Shown piece after piece: positions 52,641-62,211 of a DNA stretch of 64,000 nt; positions within the stretch are counted from its first letter, which is position 1; each line of letters starts with the position of its first letter. A program made the position numbers and the translations under genes. The stretch covers positions 62,001 through 126,000 of the forward strand of contig CAJURI010000002.1 in the NCBI GenBank assembly GCA_910588795.1. The letters are read 5' to 3'. Below the pieces are notes generated by a model. The model ran no database searches. It was not told the DNA's origin and was given only the letters and a program-made list of their open reading frames with translations. Source of the DNA: an uncultured Duncaniella sp. GTDB lineage: Bacteria > Bacteroidota > Bacteroidia > Bacteroidales > Muribaculaceae.

Positions 52641-54653
52641 ATGAAAAAAAAGACTCTCAACATCCTCAAGAACGATCCTTGGCTCGAACCGTATGCTGAA
52701 GCGATTGAGGGGCGTCATAACGATGCTGTCAACAAGGAAATCGAACTTTGTGGTCCCGAAGGGAAACTGGACACATTCGCTAATGCTCACAATTATTTCG
52801 GCCTTCACCGTACGGACGACGGATGGGTGTTCCGTGAATGGGCTCCCAATGCCACATCAATCACTCTGATCGGCGATTTCTCCAAATGGAGGGAGATGAA
52901 GAAATATGCCCTGAAGCCGAAAAAGAACGGTGTATGGGAACTTAAACTCAAGCCGGATGCCATACATCACGGAGACTTGTACAAGATGATAGTGTCCTGG
53001 GATGGCGGCAGAGGCGAACGAATACCTGCTTACGCCAACCGTGTGGTGCAGGATGAAAACACTCATGTGTTCTCTGCCCAGGTGTGGGCTCCTGAACCTT
53101 ATAAATGGAAAGTGAAGCGTTTCCGTCCGGACACACGCCCCCTGCTTATTTATGAATGCCATATTGGTATGGCCCAGGAGAAAGAGGGCGTAGGTACCTA
53201 TACAGAGTTCCGTGACCTTATTCTTCCCCGTATTGCCGCTGACGGATATAACGCCATTCAGATCATGGCGATACAGGAGCATCCTTATTACGGGTCATTC
53301 GGCTATCATGTGTCAAGTTTCTATGCTCCGTCGAGCCGCTTCGGTACACCGGAAGAGCTCAAGAGCCTGATAGACCGCGCTCATGAGCTCGGGATTGCTG
53401 TGATTATGGATATTGTTCACAGCCATGCCGTAAAGAATGAGGTGGAGGGGCTCGGACGTCTTGACGGGTCTTACAATCAGTATTTCTATGGTGATGGCCG
53501 ACGAGAGCATCCGGCATGGGACTCTCTTTGTTTTGATTACGGGAAGAATGATGTGATCAATTTCCTGTTGTCCAACTGCAAGTATTGGCTTCAGGAATTC
53601 AAGTTTGACGGTTTCCGTTTCGACGGTGTTACTTCCATGCTGTATTACAGCCATGGTCTCGGTCAGGCTTTCGGGTCCTACGATGACTACTATAACGGCG
53701 GTCAGGATGTAAATGCGATAACATATCTCACGCTTGCAAACAAGCTCATTCATGAGATAAATCCGTCAGCGATCACCATTGCGGAGGAGATGAGCGGGAT
53801 GCCTGGCCTTGCTGTTCCGTTCAAGGATGGAGGTATAGGATTTGACTACCGTATGGCTATGGGTATTCCTGATTACTGGATAAAGACTCTCAAAGAGCGC
53901 AAGGACGAGGAGTGGAAACCTACATCCATATTCTGGGAGCTTACCAACCGCAGGGCTGACGAAAAGACTATTTCATATGTCGAAAGCCACGATCAGGCTC
54001 TTGTTGGAGACAAGACTGTCATATTCCGCCTCATAGACAAGGAGATGTATTGGCACATGATGAAGGATGATGACAATATGGTAGTGGCACGCGGCATGGC
54101 ACTGCATAAAATGATCCGTCTTGTCACAGCATCTACCATCAATGGCGGATATCTCAACTTCATGGGCAATGAGTTCGGCCATCCCGAATGGATCGATTTC
54201 CCCCGTGAAGGTAACGGCTGGAGCTACAAATATGCTCGTCGGCAGTGGGATCTCGTTGACCGTAAGGAGCTGAAATATATGTTCCTCAACGCGTTTGACA
54301 ATGATATGATCCATACTATCTCGGGTGTGTACAATTTTCAGGCTTTGCCCGTCGTAAAACTGTGGGAAAAGGATGACGATCAGGTGCTTGCATACATGCG
54401 TGGCGATCTGGTATTTGTGTTCAACTTCTCGCCGGTCAAGGCTTACACCGGATATGGTATTCTTGCTCCGGCCGGGGAATATGAAGTGGTGCTGTCAACC
54501 GACTCGCCAAAATATGGCGGTTATGGCAATATTGACGAGAATGTGCATCATCTCACCCAGCATGATCCGCTCTTCGCGCCTGCCGGACGCGAATGGCTGC
54601 GACTTTATATGCCGCCGCGTTCAGCACAGGTGCTCCGTCTGAAAAAATCGTAA
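52641..54653 (+). CDS. glgB: 1,4-alpha-glucan branching enzyme (eukaryote-type GH13_8)
   Basis: This 670-residue enzyme creates alpha-1,6 branches in glycogen. It has an N-terminal CBM48-like domain (FREWAPNATSITLIGDFSKW), then the GH13 barrel with VIMDIVHSHAVKNE, GFRFDGVTSMLY (nucleophile Asp328), IAEEMSGMPGL (acid/base Glu) and VESHDQALVGDK (third Asp). The length and the start match the eukaryote-like subfamily common in Bacteroidetes. It is the last gene of the run started at 47617, 55 nt after the pseudokinase. No other glycogen genes are nearby. Confidence 0.95.
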   Translation: MKKKTLNILKNDPWLEPYAEAIEGRHNDAVNKEIELCGPEGKLDTFANAHNYFGLHRTDDGWVFREWAPNATSITLIGDFSKWREMKKYALKPKKNGVWELKLKPDAIHHGDLYKMIVSWDGGRGERIPAYANRVVQDENTHVFSAQVWAPEPYKWKVKRFRPDTRPLLIYECHIGMAQEKEGVGTYTEFRDLILPRIAADGYNAIQIMAIQEHPYYGSFGYHVSSFYAPSSRFGTPEELKSLIDRAHELGIAVIMDIVHSHAVKNEVEGLGRLDGSYNQYFYGDGRREHPAWDSLCFDYGKNDVINFLLSNCKYWLQEFKFDGFRFDGVTSMLYYSHGLGQAFGSYDDYYNGGQDVNAITYLTLANKLIHEINPSAITIAEEMSGMPGLAVPFKDGGIGFDYRMAMGIPDYWIKTLKERKDEEWKPTSIFWELTNRRADEKTISYVESHDQALVGDKTVIFRLIDKEMYWHMMKDDDNMVVARGMALHKMIRLVTASTINGGYLNFMGNEFGHPEWIDFPREGNGWSYKYARRQWDLVDRKELKYMFLNAFDNDMIHTISGVYNFQALPVVKLWEKDDDQVLAYMRGDLVFVFNFSPVKAYTGYGILAPAGEYEVVLSTDSPKYGGYGNIDENVHHLTQHDPLFAPAGREWLRLYMPPRSAQVLRLKKS

Positions 54654-54679
54654 AAATAATGTTTAATCATTCATTATAT

Positions 54680-55777
54680 ATGTCAAAAACATCAGTTATG
54701 CTCGCAGGCGCGTTATTCGCGCTGAGTGCCTGTGCCGTTGAAGCGCAGTCAAATTATTCGGTCACATTCCCTGTAGGGGCTAAGGCCGATAATACTATGG
54801 CCTATCTTGTGGACTGGGATTCGGCTCAGAAGATGGATTCCGCCATTGTAACCAACGGCACTGTCCGGTTTGAAGGAAAGGTTGATGCTCCTATGATCGG
54901 CCGTATCATGTTGGGCGGAAAACGCGGACCCGTGTTTTTCATAGAGAGTGGCAATGTCATCATAAATGAGAAAGGAGAGTCGTCAGGCACACCTCTCAAT
55001 GACAAGATGGTGGAATATCGCGGAAAGATGTCGGTCCTCGCAAATGAATTCAAGTCTCTTGACCAGAATGATTCCGTACAGGCTGTCAGGGCAAAGGAGA
55101 TATATGCACAGTATCAGGCTATGCCTGCTGAGGCATATGCCGCAAACAAGGACAACCTGTTCGGTCTCTACATGTATATGCAGGGAGCTTATGAGCTTCC
55201 TTTGGCTCAGGTGGAGTCAGATATGGCTCAGAACAAACTGCTCGGTTCTTCCAAACAGCTGCAGGCACTTCACAAGACATTGAAGGTGCAGTCCGAGACG
55301 GGAGAAGGCAAGCACTACAAGGATTTTGTGGTGGAGTACAACGGTAAGAAGGAATCGCTTAGCGATTATGTGAAGCCCGGTCAGGTGACTATTGTGGATT
55401 TCTGGGCAAGCTGGTGCGGCCCGTGCGTGCGTCAGCTCAAGGTGCTCAAGGAGCTTTATGCCAAGTATAAGGACAAAGGTCTCAATGTAGTTGGCGTGGC
55501 TGTATGGGATAAGCCCGAGGACACTGAGAAGGCCATAAAGAGCCATGAACTGCCTTGGCCCTGTATTGTGAACGCTCAGACAATACCCACTGACCTTTAT
55601 GGCATACAGGGTATCCCGTGTATTATTGTCATTAACCCCGAAGGCATCATTGTGTCACGTGACAAGCAGAGCGAGGCTCTCGTAAAGGATGTGGACACAG
55701 CCATGGCTTCATATAAGCCGGTCGCTGATGCCGCTCCGGCCAGGACAGAGGCAGCCGATACGCTTGCCGCTTTTTAA
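54680..55777 (+). CDS. TlpA-like thioredoxin-domain envelope protein
   Basis: This protein of about 365 residues has a signal sequence (MSKTSVMLAGALFALSACA, with cleavage near AVEAQ). An N-terminal DUF4369-like beta domain (about 25-140) precedes a C-terminal thioredoxin fold with the redox motif WASWCGPCVRQL. It would act on disulfides or thiols of envelope proteins. The reading frame is open to 54593 inside glgB, but the ATG at 54680 places the signal sequence correctly; ATG at 54659 is an alternative. A terminator follows. Confidence 0.85.
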   Translation: MSKTSVMLAGALFALSACAVEAQSNYSVTFPVGAKADNTMAYLVDWDSAQKMDSAIVTNGTVRFEGKVDAPMIGRIMLGGKRGPVFFIESGNVIINEKGESSGTPLNDKMVEYRGKMSVLANEFKSLDQNDSVQAVRAKEIYAQYQAMPAEAYAANKDNLFGLYMYMQGAYELPLAQVESDMAQNKLLGSSKQLQALHKTLKVQSETGEGKHYKDFVVEYNGKKESLSDYVKPGQVTIVDFWASWCGPCVRQLKVLKELYAKYKDKGLNVVGVAVWDKPEDTEKAIKSHELPWPCIVNAQTIPTDLYGIQGIPCIIVINPEGIIVSRDKQSEALVKDVDTAMASYKPVADAAPARTEAADTLAAF

Positions 55778-55807
55778 GGTTATGTAATTTAGGCTACATA
55801 GAAAAGG

Positions 55808-55839
55808 GATTATACGGACGAGACATTGTCCGTATAATC
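55808..55839 (+). terminator. Intrinsic terminator after the TlpA-like gene
   Basis: A perfect 12-bp stem (55808-55819 with 55828-55839) with an 8-nt loop is followed by TCTCTTTTTTATT on the plus strand. This is a classical rho-independent terminator, 31 nt after the stop. Confidence 0.85.
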
Positions 55840-55869
55840 TCTTTTTTATTTGGCATATGGACTTTTTTC

Positions 55870-56643
55870 ATGACACACAACGATCTTAAAGAACTTCTTG
55901 ACTCAGAGGCGGCGAGGATAAATGCCCCGTCGTTCATAGGTGAGGACCCTGTGCAGTTCCCCCGTAGATTCGATGATCCACGCGACATAGAGATCACATC
56001 GCTTCTTACTTCTGCTATTGCCTGGGGTAACCGCCGCATGATATGCCGGGACTGCGACCGGATGCTTTCTCTGATGGATAATGAGCCTTACAAGTATGTA
56101 ATGGATGAAGGCTATGAGGATCTTGATGACGACAGCAATATCCACCGCACTTTTTTCACCCGCCACTTCAAATATTTTCTTAGAGGGCTACGGCGTGTGT
56201 ATGCTACGTCAGGTTCTCTTCAGGATTTTGCATTCAGGGAAGGTATTTATGCCGCTGAGCTCCCTTCATGGAAGCTTGTGGAGTCCCTTAACCGCGAATT
56301 GTCAGCAGCCAACGGTGAAAAGGCTGACCAGAGTGTCGCTTCAAGATGTCTGCCGCAGAATCTTTCAACCACAGCATTGAAACGTGTCAATATGGCACTG
56401 CGGTGGCTTGTAAGGAATGACGGCATAGTGGATATGGGGATATGGAATGTGATAGGTCCGTCACAACTATATATTCCGCTTGATGTGCATGTCGGGGATG
56501 TGTCACGTGAGCTTGGGTTGCTTTCACGTAAGAGTGATGACAAACGGGCTGTGCTTGAATTGACCGAATGTCTGCGGAGTTTTAATCCGAATGATCCTGT
56601 GATATATGATTATGCGCTTTTCGGCATAGGCATGAGATTGTGA
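55870..56643 (+). CDS. TIGR02757 family protein (DUF2400)
   Basis: This 257-residue protein has the family patterns DPVQFPRRFDDPRDIEITSLLTSAIAWGNR near the start and LFIPLDVHVGDVSR-like text (here LYIPLDVHVGDVSRELG) later, with a final YDYALFGIGM. It is fully alpha-helical and related in shape to DNA glycosylase-type helix-hairpin-helix proteins, but the function is unknown. It follows the terminator of the TlpA-like gene and is probably monocistronic. Confidence 0.9.
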   Translation: MTHNDLKELLDSEAARINAPSFIGEDPVQFPRRFDDPRDIEITSLLTSAIAWGNRRMICRDCDRMLSLMDNEPYKYVMDEGYEDLDDDSNIHRTFFTRHFKYFLRGLRRVYATSGSLQDFAFREGIYAAELPSWKLVESLNRELSAANGEKADQSVASRCLPQNLSTTALKRVNMALRWLVRNDGIVDMGIWNVIGPSQLYIPLDVHVGDVSRELGLLSRKSDDKRAVLELTECLRSFNPNDPVIYDYALFGIGMRL

Positions 56644-56678
56644 TGATGCGGCGGCCTGCGGCATAGCCGGCAGGATTT

Positions 56679-57302
56679 TTACGGTTCGGTCTTCACGGAG
56701 TCCGGGAGGATCGTCACATAGGAGTCTTTGTCGACCATCTGGCGTACTATGACAATGTCCTCATTGTGCATGCGCATGCATCCGTGGCTGCGACGTCCGG
56801 GCACGGAATGCGGGGCATTTGTGCCATGTATGCCTATGCCCCAGAAGCCCGGGGTTATCAGTGATACAAAATAGGGCCCGTAACATTTGTCCTTTGTGTC
56901 TTTGTAAGTCCAGTCGGTGGAGTTGTATATCCCCATAAGCCCGAATGTGCCTTCCGGTGTGCGCCAATCGTCCATCTTATGTTTTTGCCCTTTTTTCAGG
57001 GATGCGCATACCCGGTAACGGCATATGGTGTCGCCGAACACATTCATCACATACAGTCGTGTATTGGGTTTGTCGACGATAATGTGTCTGGGGATTCTCA
57101 TTCTCCCTGGAGCCGCGGAGCTGGGGGAGTCGAGTATTGTCCAGTTCTCTTCGTCGGGATCGGGTATTGCAGGTACTGAAGTGCCTTTGTAGTCCCGCAC
57201 AAGTTCTATTACCTGCGGTGGCAGTCCTTCATCATCGCCTGTTGTCTCGGCAAAGGATGGCAGGGCTGTAAGTATGCACATCAGGGTTAAAAGGTATTTC
57301 AT
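56679..57302 (-). CDS. L,D-transpeptidase (YkuD domain)
   Basis: This protein of about 207 residues has a signal peptide (MKYLLTLMCILTALPSFAET) and a YkuD catalytic domain with HGTNAPHSVPGRRSHGCMRM. The catalytic residues are His in HGTN and Cys175 in SHGCMRMHN. It forms 3-3 peptidoglycan cross-links or attaches envelope proteins. The ATG at 57302 is preferred over the frame opening at 57338, because it starts exactly at the signal peptide and a promoter box lies just upstream. Confidence 0.92.
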   Translation of the reverse strand: MKYLLTLMCILTALPSFAETTGDDEGLPPQVIELVRDYKGTSVPAIPDPDEENWTILDSPSSAAPGRMRIPRHIIVDKPNTRLYVMNVFGDTICRYRVCASLKKGQKHKMDDWRTPEGTFGLMGIYNSTDWTYKDTKDKCYGPYFVSLITPGFWGIGIHGTNAPHSVPGRRSHGCMRMHNEDIVIVRQMVDKDSYVTILPDSVKTEP

Positions 57303-57306
57303 GATG

Positions 57307-57338
57307 CAAATGTACATATCTTTTGACAAAATTGGCAA
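57307..57338 (-). promoter_or_regulatory. Promoter of the L,D-transpeptidase gene
   Basis: On the minus strand TTG (57338-57336), 21 nt, then TACATTTG (57314-57307), close to the consensus. The box ends 4 nt before the ATG at 57302, so the leader is extremely short. Confidence 0.5.
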
Positions 57339-57344
57339 TAAACA

Positions 57345-58880
<1,536 letters not shown>

Positions 58881-58926
58881 CATCTTACAGAAAACATAAG
58901 GGGGATGTTTCAAAACTCCCTTCTTG

Positions 58927-58972
58927 AAGGAATTACCCTTGTTGCAGATATCTGTAGCAAGGGTAATTCCTT
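58927..58972. terminator. Long nearly perfect hairpin between guaB and the DUF5686 gene
   Basis: A 15-bp perfect stem (58927-58941 with 58958-58972) continues inward through two G-U pairs to a 4-nt loop (58948-58951), giving about 21 paired positions. It lies between two convergent stops and is probably a bidirectional terminator. It could also be an RNA with its own role. Confidence 0.7.
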
Positions 58973-59049
58973 GTAATATAGCTTTATGTTGCAGCCTCGT
59001 CTTTTTGTAAAGACGGGACAGTTGCAATTGTTACGTTCGGGACAGGCTT

Positions 59050-61596
59050 TTAGAATGTGAAATGAAACATGAACCGCAATCCTCCTCGGCAAGCCTGAGG
59101 ATTATCTCTGTAGGTGAGCCTCCATGTGTAGTCAATACGCAGCACTTTGAATACATTGTCGACACCTATGCCTGCTTCCATATAAGGCGTGGAACTCATG
59201 AGCTGGGTGTGAGCATCGGATGGAAATGCGAAGAGTGAAGGATTTTCCCACGGGCGGTTACGGTGGCTCAGGTGTCCGTACAGGCCCCTGAAAAATATAG
59301 CTTCTCGCAGTTTTAGCTTTTTAAGTACCGGTATATAGTTCAGTATCGCGCCGTTAGCCCAATAGGTGAGATCCCATTGCGCGTAGCTGTCATTGATGAA
59401 CTCCATCGGGTTGAGACATGAGAACGATTCGATCTGTATGAAATATGACAGGTTGGCGTTGGGAATAAGCAGATTGGGATAGGGGGAGCGTGTCCACACA
59501 TGTCCTCCCTTAAGGAATACGTCCATGAAACCGAATGCCGAAAACCAGAATCTCTTGCTGAATGACGCTTCGGTTGAAGACAGGGCAAACGGGTTCCCGA
59601 ACATCCCCTTGGGTGCCCATGTATGACTCAGAGTGAATACCGGTGCATCGAAGTTTATGGGGATTCGTCCCGATCTCATCTGGTAAAATTTCTCGCCCGG
59701 CGCATAGCGTAGCTCCACGGTGGCCGAATTCATTGTATAGTGTGGAAATGAATTTCCCATTCCGTCTATAAACTGCATGAATCGGGTAGGCTCCTGCCGT
59801 TCACTCTGGAGTTTGGCTTTGATTGTGAAATTGTTCTCCATCTCCAAAGTGTACTCCAGTTTGCTCACCCGATGGTAGGTCATCTGAATGTCCTCCATTC
59901 GTTTTGCCGACATGAACATGTTGTCCTGATTGTTGAGTGTGAAGTTCTGTCCAAGCATGTCCATGTCATATAGCTGGGTGAAACGCAGGGAGTGTACCGG
60001 AAATTCTCTGGAGTGATGACGCTTGTCGCGGAATGAATATTCCAGTTCGCCGCTGTATTTCCACTTGTGGTCACGGAATCCTCTGGCAATGTATCCTCTG
60101 GCAAACCAGCGTGGCGATAAGGCCGCTGTGGTCATGCCTCCGGCCCTCAGACGGAATCCCTCGATTGAATTGGTTGAGAAGGTTGAGGTGAGTGGCCCGA
60201 TATCAAATTTTGATGGATTTCCGGTGGTGATATATCCGGAGGTAAAGGTCTTCAGTGCTTTTTCTGCCCAATAGTATATGGGTACCGACCGCATTCTCTT
60301 TATCATGGTTTCCATGGAGTTTTCCCCATGGGCTATTTTGGCGGTGCGGTTCTCATTCCAGAAGAGAGTGTCACGGGCATAAACCTCTTGCGCATATATC
60401 TGTTTTTGTCCCCTCTCAAAAATGGACTGATCGGATAGATGTTCAAAGTCGTGTCCTGTGTATACTGTGTTGCGCCTCGCATACATCTCAGGCATGCCGG
60501 GGATGATTGAGGCTTCCATTATCATGTCGTCCTTTGTCTTTAACCGGGTGCCGTCAGGCATCTGTTCATAATCCTGCGATATGAGCATGTTGTTGATGAA
60601 ATTGAGGTTTATATCGTGTGGCACATGCATCACTATCTTTTTTATGAACATGGTGGAGTCGCCTAACGGCACAAAGAATCGTCCGGTGAAACCGAACGAA
60701 GCGGCATTCCTCGGGACAAATGTCAGTTCCACACATCTCACAGAGTCGATGTAGACTGTGTCTGAAAGATAGAACTTATAGAAATCGGGGGCTATACGTG
60801 ACAGCGGGCTTACAAAGCGGTTTTGCAGGATATTTATGTCGTTATTGTACACATCCACTTCACGCATCACATCCTCATAGAACGTTTTCATGCTTTCCTG
60901 ATCAAGGAAATCGTCCATACCGGCCTGGCGGAGGCCTTTCACATATTCCTTCTCGCTTTCGGGCTCACGTCGATAATGGACGTCGGATACTTTTTCGCGT
61001 AAAGCCACATTGAGAATAGGGACGCCTGTAAGGGCTGAAGAGTCAATATATTCCTTTATAAAGGCGAATTTTTTGTCAAAGCCGCCTTTGGCGGAATCAT
61101 TGAACTGGTAATTGTTTATTGCGAGTGTTATGCGCTCGTATTTGTTATAGTTGTAATCAGGTTTGCGTCTTGGGTTCCCGAGATTCTGTGTCGATCGTAT
61201 CTTTTCCATGAAGGCGACTGCAGGATTGTTTTTCTTGGTGTAATGCTCTTTTTTAGGTTTGGCTATTACTGTGTTCAAGAGCACCCCTGTGGAGTGGAGA
61301 TCGAAGTTGATCTTGATTTTCTTTCCTTTTTTTGCTGGCAGCTTTTTTGTTGCATACCCCATTGAGGAGGCCTCTATGGAATCCCATCTGAGAGCTGTGG
61401 TAATGGTGTATTTGCCGTTCTCGTCAGTAAGCGTGCCGCGGTCAGTGCCTTTGAGCATTACTGTTGCGAACGATATCGGCTCATGAGTGATGGAATCCCG
61501 GACAACTCCACTGACTGTAATATTGTCGGGGTGTGCCGCTATGAGTGTTGCTGTCAGTAGGAGAATGGTTATGATGGTGCGCAAGCGCATTTGCAT
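59050..61596 (-). CDS. DUF5686 outer-membrane protein with CarboxypepD-like domain
   Basis: This protein of about 848 residues has a signal peptide (about 1-22, RTIITILLLTATLIAA). A carboxypeptidase-regulatory-like beta domain follows (about 25-115, VSGVVRDSITHEPISFATVML), then the DUF5686 region, ending in a beta-barrel-like part (about 450-848) with terminal FMFHFTF. This architecture is widespread in Bacteroidetes outer membranes; the substrate is unknown. The frame opens at 61662, but ATG at 61596 (or 61590) gives the signal peptide directly, and a promoter box lies upstream of 61596. Confidence 0.85.
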   Translation of the reverse strand: MQMRLRTIITILLLTATLIAAHPDNITVSGVVRDSITHEPISFATVMLKGTDRGTLTDENGKYTITTALRWDSIEASSMGYATKKLPAKKGKKIKINFDLHSTGVLLNTVIAKPKKEHYTKKNNPAVAFMEKIRSTQNLGNPRRKPDYNYNKYERITLAINNYQFNDSAKGGFDKKFAFIKEYIDSSALTGVPILNVALREKVSDVHYRREPESEKEYVKGLRQAGMDDFLDQESMKTFYEDVMREVDVYNNDINILQNRFVSPLSRIAPDFYKFYLSDTVYIDSVRCVELTFVPRNAASFGFTGRFFVPLGDSTMFIKKIVMHVPHDINLNFINNMLISQDYEQMPDGTRLKTKDDMIMEASIIPGMPEMYARRNTVYTGHDFEHLSDQSIFERGQKQIYAQEVYARDTLFWNENRTAKIAHGENSMETMIKRMRSVPIYYWAEKALKTFTSGYITTGNPSKFDIGPLTSTFSTNSIEGFRLRAGGMTTAALSPRWFARGYIARGFRDHKWKYSGELEYSFRDKRHHSREFPVHSLRFTQLYDMDMLGQNFTLNNQDNMFMSAKRMEDIQMTYHRVSKLEYTLEMENNFTIKAKLQSERQEPTRFMQFIDGMGNSFPHYTMNSATVELRYAPGEKFYQMRSGRIPINFDAPVFTLSHTWAPKGMFGNPFALSSTEASFSKRFWFSAFGFMDVFLKGGHVWTRSPYPNLLIPNANLSYFIQIESFSCLNPMEFINDSYAQWDLTYWANGAILNYIPVLKKLKLREAIFFRGLYGHLSHRNRPWENPSLFAFPSDAHTQLMSSTPYMEAGIGVDNVFKVLRIDYTWRLTYRDNPQACRGGLRFMFHFTF

Positions 61597-61641
61597 TCTA
61601 AAAAATTTTGATGAAAGACCTATTTGAGAAGCTCTTTTTAT

Positions 61642-61657
61642 TAATTTTGCAAAATTA
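61642..61657. promoter_or_regulatory. Palindromic back-to-back -7 boxes
   Basis: The sequence TAATTTTGCAAAATTA is a perfect 16-bp palindrome. Its left half is TAATTTTG, a plus-strand -7 box for the CYTH gene. Its right half is the same box on the minus strand for the DUF5686 gene. The starts are at 61704 (plus) and 61596 (minus), about 47 and 54 nt away. Confidence 0.55.
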
Positions 61658-61703
61658 CTCAAAATACCTGCACATCTCTCATAAGATGTTATTAAATGAT
61701 GTT

Positions 61704-62159
61704 ATGGGAAAGGAAATAGAACGTAAATTTCTTGTAAAGGACAATAGTTTCGTCCAATTGACCACTTGTTCGCACCGTATCCGTCAGGCATATCTGTCAG
61801 ATAAGCCCGAGTCGACAGTAAGGATCCGTGTGAGTGACGATCGCGCCTGGCTTACTGTAAAAGGTAGAAATCAGGGTGCGGTGCGCGATGAATGGGAGTA
61901 TCCCATTCCTGTGGATGATGCAATGAATATGGCTGATAGATTGACGGGCGGATGGAGCATAGACAAGACCAGGCATATAGTCATGTATGATGGATACCGC
62001 TGGGAAGTGGATGTGTTTCACGGGCGTCATGAAGGTCTTATTCTTGCCGAGATCGAACTCCCCTGCATATCGGCTCCGTTTACATGCCCTCCATTTATAG
62101 GGGAAGAGGTCACGGATGATCCTCGATATTACAATTCAGTGCTCGCATCCGGCGTTTAA
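61704..62159 (+). CDS. CYTH-domain protein (triphosphate tunnel fold)
   Basis: This protein of about 151 residues starts MGKEIERKFLV, the EXEXK-type signature of CYTH enzymes, and has TVRIRVSDDRAWLTVKGRNQGAVRDEWEYPI with the alternating basic residues of the tunnel, split by loops. A late IELPCISAPF with VFHGRHEGLILAE completes the beta barrel. Relatives hydrolyse inorganic triphosphate or other organic triphosphates; the substrate here is unknown. The frame opens at 61608, but only the ATG at 61704 gives the conserved N-terminus; the extra upstream reading covers the promoter palindrome. Confidence 0.9.
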   Translation: MGKEIERKFLVKDNSFVQLTTCSHRIRQAYLSDKPESTVRIRVSDDRAWLTVKGRNQGAVRDEWEYPIPVDDAMNMADRLTGGWSIDKTRHIVMYDGYRWEVDVFHGRHEGLILAEIELPCISAPFTCPPFIGEEVTDDPRYYNSVLASGV

Positions 62160-62211
62160 AGGCGGCATGCGGGCACTGATATATCACATGATGGATGTAT
62201 ACTTGATAGCC

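Noticed and set aside
54593..54679. N-terminal extension of the TlpA-like protein into glgB
   Set aside because: The extension lies in the glgB coding region and precedes a clear signal sequence that begins at 54680.
61608..61703. N-terminal extension of the CYTH protein
   Set aside because: It would run through the palindromic promoter and lacks family similarity; the EIERKFLV signature starts at 61704.
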